From Misgurnus anguillicaudatus (taxonomy: Eukaryota > Chordata > Actinopteri > Cypriniformes > Cobitidae): DNA of 64,000 bases. Positions 22,906-36,119 of the stretch are shown in pieces. Numbering within the stretch: the first letter of the stretch is position 1; each line of letters starts with the position of its first letter. The stretch lies in NCBI RefSeq assembly GCF_027580225.2, contig NC_073356.2:682001-746000 (forward strand). Reading direction: 5' to 3'. The notes beneath the pieces were generated by a model that saw only the letters and a program-made list of their open reading frames with translations, was not told the origin of the DNA and made no database searches. The position numbers were made by a program, and so were the translations under genes.

Positions 22906-23233
22906 GTTATGTGCAGTGTTGGGGTAGTTACTCAAAAAATGTAATTAGTTACTAGTTACTAGTTACTTCTTAAAATTGTAATGAGATTACTTTACTAGTT
23001 ACTGCATTTGAAAAGTAACTTCACTACTTATTACTTTACTTTCCTTTTTCTTAATTTACCACATAGATACATGGACATGGTTTAGGCGGGGTCGGCTGAT
23101 GATGAGTGACTACTTTAAATGACCGGCCAGGGCTCTAGACTAACTTTTTGCACTGGTTGCACTGGTGCAACTAACATTTTTTCTTAGGTGCACCAGCACA
23201 AAAGTTAGGTGCACCCTAATTTTTGACCCCATC

Positions 23234-23565
23234 GGATTTATAGTTCGCCCAAAAATTAAAATTCTGTATAATTTATTTGTAAATCAGGTTTGTAACTCTC
23301 ATGTTGTTACAAACCTGTATAAATGTCTTTGTTCTGGTGAACATGAATGAAAATATTTTGAGGAATGTTTGTAACCAAACCATTCATGAGCCCCATTCAC
23401 TTCCATAGTATTATTTTTTCCTACTATAGACGTGAATGGGGCTCATGCTTGGTTTGGTTATTAACATTTCTCAAAAAATGTTGCTTCGTGTTTAACAGAA
23501 CAAAGATATTTATACAGGTTTGTAACAAAATGTATTATTTATTTTTGGGTGAACTGTCCCTTTAA
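23234..23565. repeat. Hairpin MITE (imperfect palindrome)
   Basis: The two halves mirror each other around about 23412: CCATTCATGAGCCCCATTCA on the left and TGAATGGGGCTCATGC on the right, continuing to the outer ends TAGTTCGCCCAAAAATTAAA and TTTTTGGGTGAACTGTCCC. The outer motif AAAGGGACAGTTCACCC is typical of short fish hairpin elements. Non-coding. Confidence 0.8.
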
Positions 23566-25102
23566 CACCGCAAGTTTAGCGCCCATGGTGGTTTCATACA
23601 GAATATAAACATGTAGGGCTATTTTATAATTTTCATGTTGTCATTCCATTTTCCTTATACGAGTCATGCACAGTCCTGTTTGATAACCCGCATCCGCGCG
23701 ATTAAAATAACACTTGACCCGTTATCCGACATCAGCATCAATTTATTTCATACCCGTTTTACTGCGACCGGCCGCACCGCAAATCGTGATGTAAGTAGAA
23801 ACCTTTAAAGATCTTCATGCAGAACATTGACAGAAATAAGCACAGGACCATGACTGTTTAAATATATTATCATTTAATGTGAAACTTTGTGAGGGTCGGC
23901 TGATTGACAGCTGAGCGGTCAGCAGTGTTTGAACACTCATAAGCGCTGCGCTTATATTTATTATTACCTTATAAATTGATGATATGATTGCAGTGATTCC
24001 AAAGGGATGTCCAAAAAAACTCAAGTAGAATGTTAAATGTTTAAAGTTTAATGTCTCTTTCTCGCTGCCCTGTGTAAACCCACGCGGGTGATGGCATGAA
24101 ACGCGTGAGGAGCTTGCATTTTGCATTACCTTAAATTACCTTAAATTACCTTAAATTATGGTCATACAAATAAAAGTAAAACAACATTCAAAACTGTAAT
24201 GTGTAAATTTATTTATGTAAAGTTACACTCGCAATAATAACAAAACATTGTGCTTTTTTAAATAGGTAAAAAGTGTTTTGTGCTGCATCGGTTTGGGAAG
24301 CGCGTCACACAATAAATACACTCATATAGGCTACTTTTGAATTCGTTTTGTTAATTTGCTAATTATTTAAGGGAAACACATTTCATATAGGCTTATTTAT
24401 TTTATTATTTTTTCACCAAAGAAAGGCGTAATCATCACGTTCTATTCATTTTAATGCTTTTTGCGCATAAACTAAACCCGTGGGGGAATTATTTATAGGC
24501 CTAAATGAATCAACAACGCAAATCAAGGAATTAACTTATTTCTCTATTTAAGACAGTCTGCCAGGGCGGTAACAGTGATACATCAAACACCGAAAAGTTT
24601 ATAGGATTAGATTTGGAAGTAAGATTATGAAGAAAACAGCGGTCCTGACTCCTGGCTTTTTTCTATAAATTGAGCGCACGCGACATTGCTGTTCGGGTTA
24701 CGTTCAAATAATTTCTTTAAAAGAATTATGCTCTGGCTCTGACTCGATTGAGGTTCATTACCTAATTCCGTCTTCGGGTTCAGACCTCTCGATCCCTGAC
24801 CGGTAAGTTAAGCAGGATCTTTCGCCACAAGTGTTGTATTGCCATGCTGGGCTTACAAATGCTCAGACAGGTTGCTCATCGCGTTGTCAGCAGTTGAAAG
24901 ACACTTGTCGTGTGGGCATAGTGTGCATTTCACACGAATATTTTTGTCCTTTCGAGCAATACGCTGAAAGTTATGTGAATATCGCCCCAGTGGCTGAAAC
25001 CCTCCGTCTTCATTTCCCGCTCCCCTTTGCACCAGCAGCTACGTCAAATCAATCTCTATGGCAACGGCACACGTACAGGGACACGCATGCACGCACCACT
25101 GA

Positions 25103-25835
25103 GAGGCTGTTTACACTTGGCATTAACATGCGTTTTCGTCGATCGGATCACAAGTGGACGACGTTAATGCCAGTTGTAAACGGTGTTCAAAACGTTTTGA
25201 GCTCGTCCACTTTCGACCACTTTCAACCACATCCAGAGGTGGTCGAAACCACTTTCGATCGGATCGCTTTGGAGTTGCGGAACGCACATGTGATTGAATG
25301 CGTTCGAACAGCCACACGCGACCGCCTTTTCTCCGCCCATTTATCTAATCTGAGGTATTAAACACACGTTTTACGTCTTTTTTGACTTCTGGCGTGAACA
25401 TTCGGTGAACAGCGCTATTTTTAGCCTTTCATTGATAAAACTAAGCGGCTGATCTCCGTAGTTTCGTTTTGAAAGCGGGTGAAAGTTGCGCGATCCAATT
25501 TCATCAATTGCGCTGAAAATTCAAAGAAAGCTCTTACATACTCATGTACAAAACATTGTGCAGTATGTTTACTTGCTAAACAAGCAGTGGACACTGACAT
25601 TATATTAGATCGCGTCCATATAAACTCATAATTACTCCCGCTCGGGTTTGAATGACAGCAGAGAGACTCGCCCACCGTCTCACAGACCACCCCCTCATAG
25701 TATTCAGCACAGAAGCGGTCGAAAGTGGACAAAAGAGACGGATTTAAATACCAGGTGTAAACGTAATGTGTCTCTCTCGTCCACTTGTGATCCGATCGAT
25801 GAAAACACATGTTAATGCCAAGTGTAAACAGCCTC
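25103..25835. mobile_element. Long-TIR MITE, TSD TGA
   Basis: TIRs of about 60 bp, differing at only a few positions, begin GAGGCTGTTTACACTTGGCA and run to GATCACAAGTGGACGA. The flanking TSD is TGA (25100-25102 and 25836-25838). The 3-bp TSD suggests PIF/Harbinger mobilisation. The end motif GGCNNTGTTTACAC is shared with the MITE at 11475. It is 733 bp and non-coding. Confidence 0.85.
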
Positions 25836-26031
25836 TGAAATAGACAGAACTTTACACCCAGGCAAACACTGCTTGGGTAACGCAGGAAAGCGCGTTCCTA
25901 TAGTCTAGTAAAGTAGTGTAGTTACCAATATTATTAGTGTAATGCGTTACTTTACTTCGTTACCCAAAAAAGTAATGTAGTTACTGTAATCCGTTACTTT
26001 GTAACTCGTTACCCCCAACACTGGTTATGTG

Positions 26032-26740
26032 TATAACATCACGCTGTGCTAATTCTCTGCGCGGTGTAAGCGAATTCGGTTAATTTTCACCTGCAAAGGA
26101 GGAGGTTCTGAACAATCAGTAATTAAATTAAATCTACAATACCACAACTAATGACTGCTGCTTTAATCTGTAAGCTAACCTGGACTAACTCAGCCTTACC
26201 TTGTTTACCAGTGATGTGTATACAGTTTTTTGGCACTCTGCATATCTTTTTATTTAATAAAAACTGTTATGATAGTAATGTGAAGTATGAATAGGTTTTA
26301 GTAAAAAAACAAAGACTAGACCCATCGAAGCCTGTGAATATTTTCTCCCCCAAACAAAAGTGAGTGAATATGTACTGTATGCAGCATTGTCACTGTGACC
26401 ATTCAGAGCAGAGTAGCGTCACACAAAGGAGGGGTTTGGCAAGATCAATCTTCGGACGATTCATTTGAGAGGCGTTGGGAAATAAGGAAAAATTAAATGC
26501 ATATTACAAAACAAGTGTTTTTTGACCTTGCATGCATGTAAACCTGTTGTTGGTGACTCTAAAAAGCACATATTAACCTTTCTAATAGCATAATATGGAC
26601 ACGTTAATAGGTCAAAAATTATGGTACTACTATTTTAGATTATTGACTTACGGTTATTATTGAGTCAAATACAATATTCAGGAGTTTTATGCTGTTTATA
26701 ATCAGTTTCTCTATGAAGGCTCCATATTGCTCCATATAAT
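26032..26740. other. Intergenic, no gene seen
   Basis: About 700 bases between two transposons. AT-rich, no supported feature. Confidence 0.4.
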
Positions 26741-29165
26741 CAATTCAATTCAATTTTATTTATATAGCGCTTTTCACAAGTGTTAATTGTTGCAAAGCAG
26801 CTTTACATGAGTAGATGTAGAGGAGAACACAGAAAATCAATAGATAATATAAGCAGTAGAACATAGCGGCTAAGGTTAAACCGTACAAGCAAGCGTATTA
26901 ATAATGTTATATATACAGTAAGTGCTAAGCTAAGCCAAAGTTGGCTGACTCTCCCTGGGACTAAGCAGATTAAACTGGTTTAGCCGGTGGTTGCCGGTCG
27001 CGCATCGGCTAGGCATCACGTTGAAGGACAGCCAGTAGATCAGTGGTGCGATGACCTTCACAGCAACAGGAACTGGGTCTGTTTGTGTCATTGTCCTCAG
27101 GGTCGAGGACGAGACAGGGAGACAAAAACAGAGTTCTATTAGCGTAGGGGCCGTTCGCATGTAATGCAAGTGTCATACATTATAGTTGTTTAAGTCAGCT
27201 CGGTTCCAGACAGGCTAACTATTGCGGCAATAGTGTATTACCCATATGAGGTGTGTGAGTGCTTTGTTTTAGACAAAATAACTACTGCTGGAAAAGTACA
27301 TTTACTGGACATATTTTATGTGAATGCTTTGTTAAAGAAGAATGTCTTAAGTTTAGATTTAAATTGATCGACTGTGTCTGATACTCGAACATTATTTGGT
27401 AAATCATTCCAGAGCTTAGGGGCCAAGTAGGAAAAGGATCTACCACCTTTAGACACTTTTGATATACTTAGACATATTTGATATGATAGGGATAATTAAG
27501 AGACCCGAATTTTGTGAGCGCAGTTTACGTGGTGGATTGTATTCTGATAGTAGTTCTTTAATATACGAGGGCGCTAGGCTATTTAAGGCTTTGTAGGTGG
27601 TTAGTAATGTCACAGGGTGACTATTGTAGGGCAGAACCAAAAGCGGCAGAGATTGGTTCCGCCCGAAGATGGTTTCCGCCCAGGCCGCATTCGACGACAC
27701 ACCACTTTACTTCCTGGTCTCCCTAGCAACCCAAATCAGGAGAAAACAAGCAACAGGTGCAGCAAATTAATGTAGCAGCTCCGATTGGGAGAAGGAATAA
27801 GGACGGGCCACATAAATAGAGCGGTAGCAACTTACAGAGGGAGAGTTGTTTCGGGCACGAGCTCCATTGTTGCCTAGGGCAGAAATTCACACGCTCCGTC
27901 CTTGGAGGAGCCAGAGGGCGCCGTTGATCCATAGAGTGCTTAGAGCGAAAGGAGAGAGTACGGCAGCCAAGAGAGGCAAAAGAGGACGGAGCTGTGAGAG
28001 TTAAAGGAGCACTGCACCACAGTGCTTGACCAAAGTGGATGTTGATGAAGATCTTGTGAACCTTATAGGTTGAAAAACGAGCGGAGTACGACATACATTG
28101 AGAGGAACAAAGGAGAAGGAAACGTAGAAAATTGCGACAGTTGTGAGTAACAAAACCTTTTATTGAAACGAATTGAATACTGACTTGTGATTTTACTGGA
28201 TACCTCCAGGAGAGGGAGGGCGGCCCTACCCCTGAGATAGCGTGGTGGGTGAGCCGAAGGAACCTCCACTGAAGCAACCACAGCAACGAAACGAACAACT
28301 AGGCCATATTTCCCATCGCCAAATTCGACCAAAGCGAAGTGGAGGAAGACGGGCGTCTTTTGTGTACACCTGAGTGTGGTCTTTGTGCTTTAGAAACTTT
28401 CAAGTTGAAGTGGTGCTGTGTATTGCTGTGCAATCGTTGTCTTATCAGACGTACCCCCGCCTTTACCTAGTTCGTCGAGGGAAGACGAAGAGGCAAACGG
28501 TCCTAGAGAGACCTATCTATTATATGCTGTGAGTGTGCTTCAGGTTCAAAGCAACGGTGTGGTGCCCTGGAACGATTTCCCGTCTGAACATTGGGCGGAT
28601 TTTGGAGAGTGGCGGTGAAGAACAGAAAAGTGGCAGTGTGTGAGTACAATCACGGGCCATTAGTGTTGATACCTTACCTGTGTGATTTCCATTGTCGCAG
28701 AGCTAGAGGCGAAGGAGTTCCGCCGCCCCGAGGTCTCTACAAAGGGGCGCCCCTGTCCAGTGTTCGATCGCCCAACGGGCAGAGAGGAGAGGGCAGCGCT
28801 CGACCCGGTGGGACGTTTCGCCCCTCTGCAGACCATCGAGCTCGCCGAGAGGGTTCGCCCCCGGCGCCGTATAGGAACTGTTGCCCATCTGACACATCGT
28901 GGACGTCAATGGACGTAAGTCCGCCACTTCGCAAAAGTGCATTTTAATTTTATGCTTACCTTGTGTGTCTGGTCATTGGGGTGGCTTTGGGAACCTCCTC
29001 GAGGTGGAAAAAGGGGCGTGACCTTATTAACATCTGGGTCCACCCCTACCTGTGTTTTAAATTGTATGCAATATTTAACTGGTAGCCAATGCCAGAATAG
29101 GACTAATGTGGTCATACTTTTTAGATCGAGTAAGCACTCTTGCGGCGGCGTTTTGAACCAGCTGT
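26741..29165 (-). mobile_element. L2-type LINE, 5'-truncated, split by a solo LTR
   Basis: The 3' tail at 26741 (CAATTCAATTCAATTTTATT on the + strand) and the conserved L2 3' region run to 27607. The L2 resumes at 29055 (TTTTAAATTGTATGCAATA) and ends near 29165 with the - strand peptide LVQNAAARVLTRSKKYDHISPIL. The open frame at 27449-27700 carries LLTTYKALNSLAPSYIKELLSEYN, a usual L2 C-terminal stretch. Broken and non-functional. Confidence 0.85.
27608..29054. mobile_element. Solo LTR (TGTCACAG family) inside the L2
   Basis: Begins TGTCACAGGGTGAC and ends near ACCTGTG, losing the last bases (ACA) and the right TSD. The same start, interior blocks (GGTGGGTGAGCCG, CGAAGTGGAGGAAGACGGG) and end block (TTGGGGTGGCTTTGGGAACC) occur in the copy at 59071-60710. 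No gag, pol or primer-binding site lies next to it. The 118-aa frame at 28591 and its neighbours are LTR sequence, not genes. The orientation is probably + (same as the other copy, which has AATAAA near its right end). Confidence 0.8.
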
Positions 29166-29362
29166 AGGATAATCATAAGGCTTCTTCTAGAGTTCATCTC
29201 TAAAACTATGCAAATCTGACTTAGTGCTGTCAGACGGCAGTGAGAGAGACAGAATGGCAAACATTAAGTGAAGGTGAAAGTATTTCAAGCAACCAACGAC
29301 CTTGATGTTTTTACAGGGAGTTTCACAGGTCTGTTGATGTTCATCATTTAATATTTCCCTAT

Positions 29363-30314
29363 TCATGAATATCAGCTGAAGTCACTCACATCTCAAACTT
29401 GTCTGATGCCATTTTGAGTACCTGAAGTGGTCGCAAAAGAACTAGAAGCTATGCCTTCAATATGTTGTAAGCATCAAAATAGCTATTTTTGCAACATTGA
29501 GAAGGCTCTACACAACATGATACTTTGCTCGAAGTTTCACCTGTGTCTCTGCACGTGAACTCGAGCATTGGGGACATTGTTTTTGTATACAGAGTTTGCT
29601 GGAAATAAGGTTTTGAACGGCTGACTTTGGTTGTGTTGTCGTCCGCTTACCGCCATCTTGCCAGTCAAGATGTATCGATCTCCGAATGCGACGTAAGGAG
29701 GGAGGAGGAGAGTAAAGATGGATAGCTCCTTAAAGCATAGTTCCATATAAATGCACGGATAATTCTGTGTTTTGTCGCAATATTGACCTTCTAGTTGAAA
29801 AAGGAGCCTCATACGAGATTCTTTCATTCGCATTTGGAAATTGATTTTTTAGGACTGGCAAAGGTGGCGAGCGGACACCATAACAGCCAAAGTCAGTTGT
29901 TCAAAACCTTTCTTTTTAGTAAACTCTGTGTACACAAACAATGTTCTCAGTGCTCATGTGTAGAGATCCAGGTGATACTTCGAGCAAAGTTTCATTTTGT
30001 GTCGTGCCTTCTTAGTGTTGTAAAAGTAGAGGTAGTTCGGTAGCAGTGGACAGCGGCTGGAAGAACGCATCAGGGATCGAGTAGGCATCACACCCTAACC
30101 AAGATATTTTTTTAAAAGTAGGATTTGCGAAATGTTGTCTTTCGTAGCCATTTCCCGTATCCGTAAAATCATAGACAGTAAAAGATAAGAAATCCGTAAA
30201 TCGTAGCATGCTATCCAATGCTTGTCAGTAGCCTACTGGTACTCGGTAGGTACTCAAGATGGCGGCAGGCAACTGGAATGACGTAAAAAGGTCACATGAC
30301 TGATATTTATGAAT
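29363..30314. mobile_element. Degenerate hairpin transposon, about 950 bp
   Basis: A long imperfect inverted repeat. Outer ends ATTCATGAATATCAG and its near complement at 30300-30314; GCCATTTTGAGTACCT and the opposite of AGGTACTCAAGATGGC; inner arms around ACTTTGCTCGAAG (29522) and CTTCGAGCAAAGT (29978); the centre lies near 29750. The arms differ at many sites, so the element is old. Both 29537-29833 and 29795-30043 frames derive from it. Confidence 0.6.
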
Positions 30315-30824
30315 TACCAGGCAAATAAGGGCAATGTTAATACCCAGTATAAACATAATTTGAACCCGATAGATTCTTATTTAATAGTTTTGCAGCTTTT
30401 TAATTCAAACAAGATCAAACAATGTTATCACATAATTACATACAATCACATCTGTAACCCTGTGTGAAATCTAGGCAAATGTTTTAAAATCTTATGAAGT
30501 TTAATTTCACTCATTGATTGATTGCAATCTTTGACATGAGCTTACTCAGTCAATATTTACAAAATCTTCTTTACATTATGTTGGATGAGTTTATGTAAAA
30601 AACAGTCAATCACAAAAAATGACTTAAGCTGGGTTTTCACAGACTGTCGGATGGAAATTAGCATTTCGCTACGATCTGGCATGTTTACATGTATGATTGT
30701 CATGCTTGTTCATTAATATGCACTGTCCCTATCAAATAAATAAATAATAAAAAAGCTTGTCAAGTATGCAATGCATTCTCAAAATGTGACCTCTGCATTT
30801 AACCCATCCTAGTGTAGTGAACAC
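30315..30824. other. Intergenic, nothing recognised
   Basis: AT-rich, no supported gene or repeat end. Confidence 0.35.
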
Positions 30825-31093
30825 ACACACACACATTCTGGTTTCCATGTTTTGTGGGGACATTCCATAGACGTAATGCATTTTATACCACACAAACTGT
30901 ATATTCTATTCCCCTTACCTACCCCATTCCCTAATCCCAACCATCACAGAAACCTTTCTGATACTTCACATTTTCAAGAAACATCATTCTGTTTGATTTA
31001 TAAGCATGTTTCCTCATGGGGACATCAAAATGTCCCCACAAGGTCACAAAAACACTGGTATTCATATCTTTGTGGGGACGTGATTATTACCAG

Positions 31094-31137
<44 letters not shown>
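30825..31137. repeat. Dispersed fish repeat with CA microsatellites
   Basis: Short CA run, then TTTTGTGGGGACATTCCAT, ATGGGGACATCAAAATGTCC and TTTGTGGGGACGTGATTATT, then (CA)n at 31096-31137. The repeated GTGGGGAC theme next to CA repeats is common in teleost genomes. The open frame over it is not convincing. Confidence 0.6.
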
Positions 31138-31140
<3 letters not shown>

Positions 31141-31998
31141 GCAGTGGGCAGTTATCCCAGCACCCAGGGAGCAATTGGTGTAAGGTAACTGCCTTATAAA
31201 GAAACTTATATGTCAGTAGTCACTTTATAGTTATATTGTTTACTGAGCCTAAAGGTTATGCATACAGAAACTAGACCTGAGATGAAGACCTTGAAGTTCA
31301 GGGTAAACATTTCCGGTCGGGAATGAGGTCTATGAGTGGACTGTGCTGGAAGATAAACCTCTGTATAATGTACTTTGAGCTGAGAATTATTACACGCTGA
31401 GCCTTGAGCATTAAGATCCTTTTAAATAAACGTAACAAGACCTTTGAATGTCCTTTTACTGTATCCAGAGGGAAGAAATGCTGACATACTAAAAGTGACA
31501 CTGTTAACATACTGTATGTCCTTCTTGTTAATTATACATTTTAGAACAAATCTCCTATGGAGATATAATTACTTCCTAGAATAAGATGCTGTTATATCTT
31601 ATTATTATTGCACATGCTGTAAATGGCCCATCACGTCTTAACAGACTTAGCATTGTTTTGCTTATGTGTGACCTCATCTAAGATAAGGAAAGCTGAGCAG
31701 ATTGAAATAGGCTAAACAAAAGACTTTGACAACCAATAGATCCTTTCAAACATATTCAATTCAATATTGTTTATACAGCGCTTGTAACAATTGTTTATCA
31801 TATCAATGTATCATCACATGAAAGCAAAGAACAACAAAGCATGGCAGTTTTAAATATAGTTTGGGATGAATAAGGAGGATAGAGTACATGAAGGTATTCA
31901 TAATTGATAGAACAATGTAGTATGTAATAGTCTAATTTTAGTATTAGCATGGTTACTAAAAAAGTTTTTAAAGTGGTTAAGGTACTATCACAGAAAAA
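31138..31998. other. Intergenic, no gene seen
   Basis: About 860 bases. Near 31755-31800, TTCAATATTGTTTATACAGCGCTTGTAACAATTG (split here in description) resembles a decayed L2 3' end. No other feature. Confidence 0.35.
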
Positions 31999-32772
31999 TT
32001 CAATTCAATTTTATTTATATAGCGCTTTTTACAATACTTAATTGTTTCAAAGCAGCTTTACATTAATAGAAGCCGTAAAAGCACAGAAAAACGACAGATA
32101 GCACAACATAATACACAATAGCATAAGCAGTCAAATTTGCTGCGGCTATGACTCGACATTATGAGCGAGCGTATTACTAATGTAACGTCTAGAAGAAGAA
32201 GCTAAGTTAAGCCCAAGCAGGCTACCTCCCCGGAGTAAAAAAACCCCTAGGAGAAAAAAAAACAAAAACCCCGGGTTGTTTAGCAGAGGAAATTTAAAAA
32301 AAAAATCCTAGGAGGGAAAAACCCTTGGGAGATATATATATATGTATATACACAAATATAAACGGATAAGGAGATTAAGCGGGGATAATGCGGAGATTAA
32401 GCGGAGATTAAGCGGGTCCTGCCGGTGATCGTTGGTCAGGCATCAGCTGGGCATCACGTTGAAGGACGACCAGTAGATCAGAGGTGTGCCGACTTTCACA
32501 TCTACCGGAACTGAGTCTGTTTGTCCCATTGTCCTCGGGGTCGAGGACGAGACAGGGAGAGAAAAACGAAATCATATTAGCGTAGGGGCCGTTCACATGT
32601 AATGCAAGTGTCACACAGTGATGTGGTTTAATCAGCTTAGTTTCAGACAGACTAACTATTGCGGCATAATTATATTATCCACAGTTGAGGATTTTGCAAA
32701 TTGGGGGCCCACTGCGACGGTATATATGGTAACTAAAGGTCACCTTCCGATCTTTAAGAGAAAATGAAACCT

Positions 32773-33415
32773 GTCGACCCATTTGACTAAGGCCTGTAAC
32801 CCCACTGTCGTCGTTAATGCAGGTTCAGTGGCAAACGGGTCTATATTGCATACTATTTACAAGACCACGAGAAAACGCCAACATCACTACCTGACCATAC
32901 GTGTCAAGCCGTTTGACTAAGGCTGGAGGCCCCACTGTCGTCGTTAATGCAGGTTCAATGGCACACGGGTCTGTATGGCATACTATTCGCAAGACAAAGA
33001 AAGCGCCAAAATCACAACCCAATCATACGTGACAACCCGTTTGACTAAGGCTGGAGGCCCCACTGTCGTCGTTAATGCAGGTTCAGTGGCAAACGGGTTT
33101 GTATGGCATACTATTCGCAAGACAAAGAAAGCGCCAAAATCACAACCCACCCATACGTGCCAACCCGTTTGACTAAGGCTGGAGGCCCGACTGTCGTCGT
33201 TAATGCAGGTTCAGTGGCAAACGGGTTTGTATGGCATACTATTCACAAGACACACGAAACGCCAAAATCCCAACCCGACCATACGTGCCAACCCGTTTGA
33301 CTAAGGCCGGTAGCCCCACTGTCGTCGTTAATGCAGGTTCAGTGGCAAACGGGTCTGTATGGCATCCTATTCACAAGACACACGAAAGTTCCAAAATCGC
33401 AACCCGGCCATACGA
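32773..33415 (-). repeat. Minisatellite, five units of 128-130 bp, inside L2 'A'
   Basis: Anchor TCGTTAATGCAGGTTCA recurs at 32811, 32941, 33069, 33197 and 33325 (spacings 130, 128, 128, 128). Each unit carries CGTTTGACTAAGGC and GGCATACTATTC. Because 128 is not a multiple of three, the repeated 65-residue open frames are an artefact of the repeat. The same array, with seven units, occurs in the L2 at 51424-53727. Confidence 0.95.
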
Positions 33416-36119
33416 TAAGATAAGGTTTTTATTTATTTATTTGGTTGGTCTGTGTTATGACCGCGAGTGCTTTGTTCCGTACAAATAACTATTTCAAGTT
33501 AAGTACCTTTACTAGACAAATTATGCGAATGCTTTGTTGAAGAGAAAAGTTTTAAGTCTAGATTTAAAATGATCGGCTGTGTCTGATTCTCGGACATCGG
33601 TTGGTAAATCATTCCAGAGCTAAGGGGCTAAGTAGGAAAAGGATTTTCCACTTTTAGACACTTTTGATAGTCTAGGGATAATCAAGAGACCAGAATTTTG
33701 CGACCGTAGTGTGCGTGATGGATTGTATTCTGATAGTAATTCTCTAAGATATGAGGGTGCTAGGCCATTTAAAGCTTTGTAGGTGATTAGTGATATTTTA
33801 AATTGTATGTGATATTTAACTGGTAGCCAGTGTAAAGATGCCAGAATTGGGCTTATGTGGTCATACTTTTTAGATCAAGTAAGTACCCTTGCAGAAGCGT
33901 TTTGAACTAGCTGAAGCTTGTTTACTTGATTTGCATGGCATCCCCCGAGTAGCGAGTTACAATAGTCTATTCTAGAGGTCATAAAAGCATGGATAAGCTT
34001 CTCTGCATCAGATGTAGACAGTATACGGCGTATTTTCGAGTATTTCTAAGATGGAAAAATGCTGTGCGGCAGACGTTGGCGATATGACTATCGAAGGATA
34101 AGTTGCTGTCGAACATCACACCTAAGTTCCTAACCGTGGAAGATGTCACCACAGTGCAGCCATCTATGTGCAACTTGTAATCTGACATATTATGTTTGTA
34201 GCGATTCGGTTCAATAATAAGTATCTTTGTCTTATTGGAGTTGAGCTTAAGAAAGTTATGTGCCATCCAGTCACTAACATCGCTAATGCAGCCTGTTAGC
34301 TTAGAAAACGTGTGTGTTTCGCTGGGATGTGAGGAGATGTAAAGCTGGGTATCATCCGCATAGCAGTGAAAACTTATGTTATGTTTCCTGATAATGTCTC
34401 CTAGGGGTAACATATATAACGAGAACAGGATAGGACCTGAAACCGATCCCTGCGGTACACCGTATTTAACCAGGGAGTGATATGACTCTTCCTCGTCTAC
34501 ATAAACAAAGTAATAGCAATTGGTTAGATACGACCTAAACCAGGCTAGCGCCTGACCACTGATACCAACATAGTTTTCTAGTCTATTGAGTAAGATTGTG
34601 TGAACTATTGTGTCAAAGGCTGCACTAAGGTCTAGTAATATAAGAATTGAGATTTCACCATGATCGGATGTTAATAGAGTGCCGAAGTCATGACGTCACT
34701 TTGTAGGCCAATCCGGAAGTTAGCGGCGCATGGGTTCCCTCGATCGAAAAGCCATTCATTTTCCCCATAGACTTTTGGAAAATCACAAAAAATAAGATCT
34801 GTGTTCAACAAAGAGTTATGAACCTTACACGTTTTGTCTATCAAGATAATCTTTATAAGTTAATCGAAAATGTATACATTTTGAAGCCTAAATAAAGCCG
34901 TCAGATATAAAATGCTAACGGTATGCTATAAACGGACTACAGCACACCGGTCGCGGATCAACGTCATCATCAAGCTTCCTCAAACTTTATTTAAAAAAAC
35001 ACGCTCGCTCATTATGATCTGCGCTGTTTATGGACACTTATCCACTTTTTCATGAGAAATATTGCCCATTCGTTATTTCCAAAAATGTTAGAAATTGTGT
35101 TTACGCGTGCCTCTTTGAGATTTTTTGTTAATGTTTTATTTATTTATTAGTTTATTATTTTGTTAGTTTATATAAACCTTAATATTATTTTCTTTGTGAT
35201 TAAGGTTATTATGCCTGATCATTGTGCCCCAAATAACCTTTAAAGATTATCTTTCACTGTATAATGTTTGATTGTATGTTTGCATACCATTTGCTAATTC
35301 GCCAGAAAAAAAAACATCTCAGAAGCACTAGCTATTGCCGTATCAATTTCCAATCTTATGTACTTTTTCTTAGTTAGACGATAGAAAACCATAGATCGAG
35401 GAGAGAGAACCAATATAAATCTGGACATAACAGTGCAGCTTAGAGGCTGGTTTACTTACCGGTATTGTAAGGGCCAGCATGATTGAGGGACAAGGTTTAT
35501 CAAGTCTCATTAAGTAAAACTATGGAGAGATAGAGGAGTTATAATAGTGGTCTATGTATTTATAAGATAACTATACAATCTCTGAACAAACAGAACACAG
35601 TTAAATTCCAAACATTTAATATAATAGTTATATATAATTATATATGTTGAATTTAAAGAGAATTGTCCAATAGCATCAATGCTTAAATACAATATATTAT
35701 AATTAAACCATATGTGTTCCCTAAATAAACCAAATATACTAATTTTGTTCACATTTTCTATATATTTTTACCTGGTAATCCACAAGCCCCAATGTGAGAG
35801 CCTGTGTAGTAAATTTTATCTCAGATTACTGTGAGCTGACTGGTGTATAGTTACAACAGTATACAATAGTTTAACATTTAATTTTTGGTATTTGTTAGAC
35901 AGTTGACTTACAGTGCATTCAAGCTATAGATATCAGCGTGTTCTCTGGGAATTAAAAGTTAACAAAATGCTCCAGCTCCAATCACTGATCCACAGAAACA
36001 ATGCAGCAAGTTTTGTAGTAAACATCTTTATTTTCATAAAATAAGTAAACTGAAAACAAACTATATACTATATAATTCACATGACAAGTCTCTACAGGGA
36101 AAGAAGGTATTTTTGCAAC

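Larger units (their letters stand above)
22914..26023. mobile_element. hAT-like element with GTAAC-rich ends, 3.1 kb
   Basis: Ends CAGTGTTGGGGTAGTTACT and the complement of CAGTGTTGGGGGTAACGAG, with an exact 8-bp TSD GTTATGTG at 22906-22913 and 26024-26031. No transposase can be read. The interior has collected other repeats: a hAT-like end (AGGGCTCTAGACTAACT at about 23127), a hairpin MITE (23234-23565), three copies of the 12-mer TTACCTTAAATT (24124-24158) and a long-TIR MITE (25103-25835). The 24831-25361 open frame crosses one of these borders and is not a gene. Confidence 0.85.

Noticed and set aside
24831..25361. 176-aa open frame
   Set aside because: It crosses the border of the MITE at 25103 and encodes its TIR; no recognisable domain.
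28418..28947. Frames of 66-118 aa with Arg/Pro-rich sequence
   Set aside because: They lie entirely within an LTR, are not conserved in frame in the second copy, and show no gag or other domain.
32773..33415. Regularly spaced repeats that could suggest a CRISPR-like array
   Set aside because: The whole 128-130 bp unit is repeated with no unique spacers, it lies in a LINE of a fish genome, and no cas-like gene is present.
32975..33488. Three overlapping 65-85 aa frames reading MAYYSQDKESAK..., with similar ones on the other strand at 52116-52563
   Set aside because: They repeat with the 128-bp minisatellite, whose period is not a multiple of three. The reading frame is simply open across any one and a half units.
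35211..35243. MPDHCAPNN on the + strand, like the start of a THAP domain
   Set aside because: It stops after ten codons and lies on the opposite strand to the THAP remnant at 36600-36780. Probably chance, though a rearranged piece cannot be excluded.
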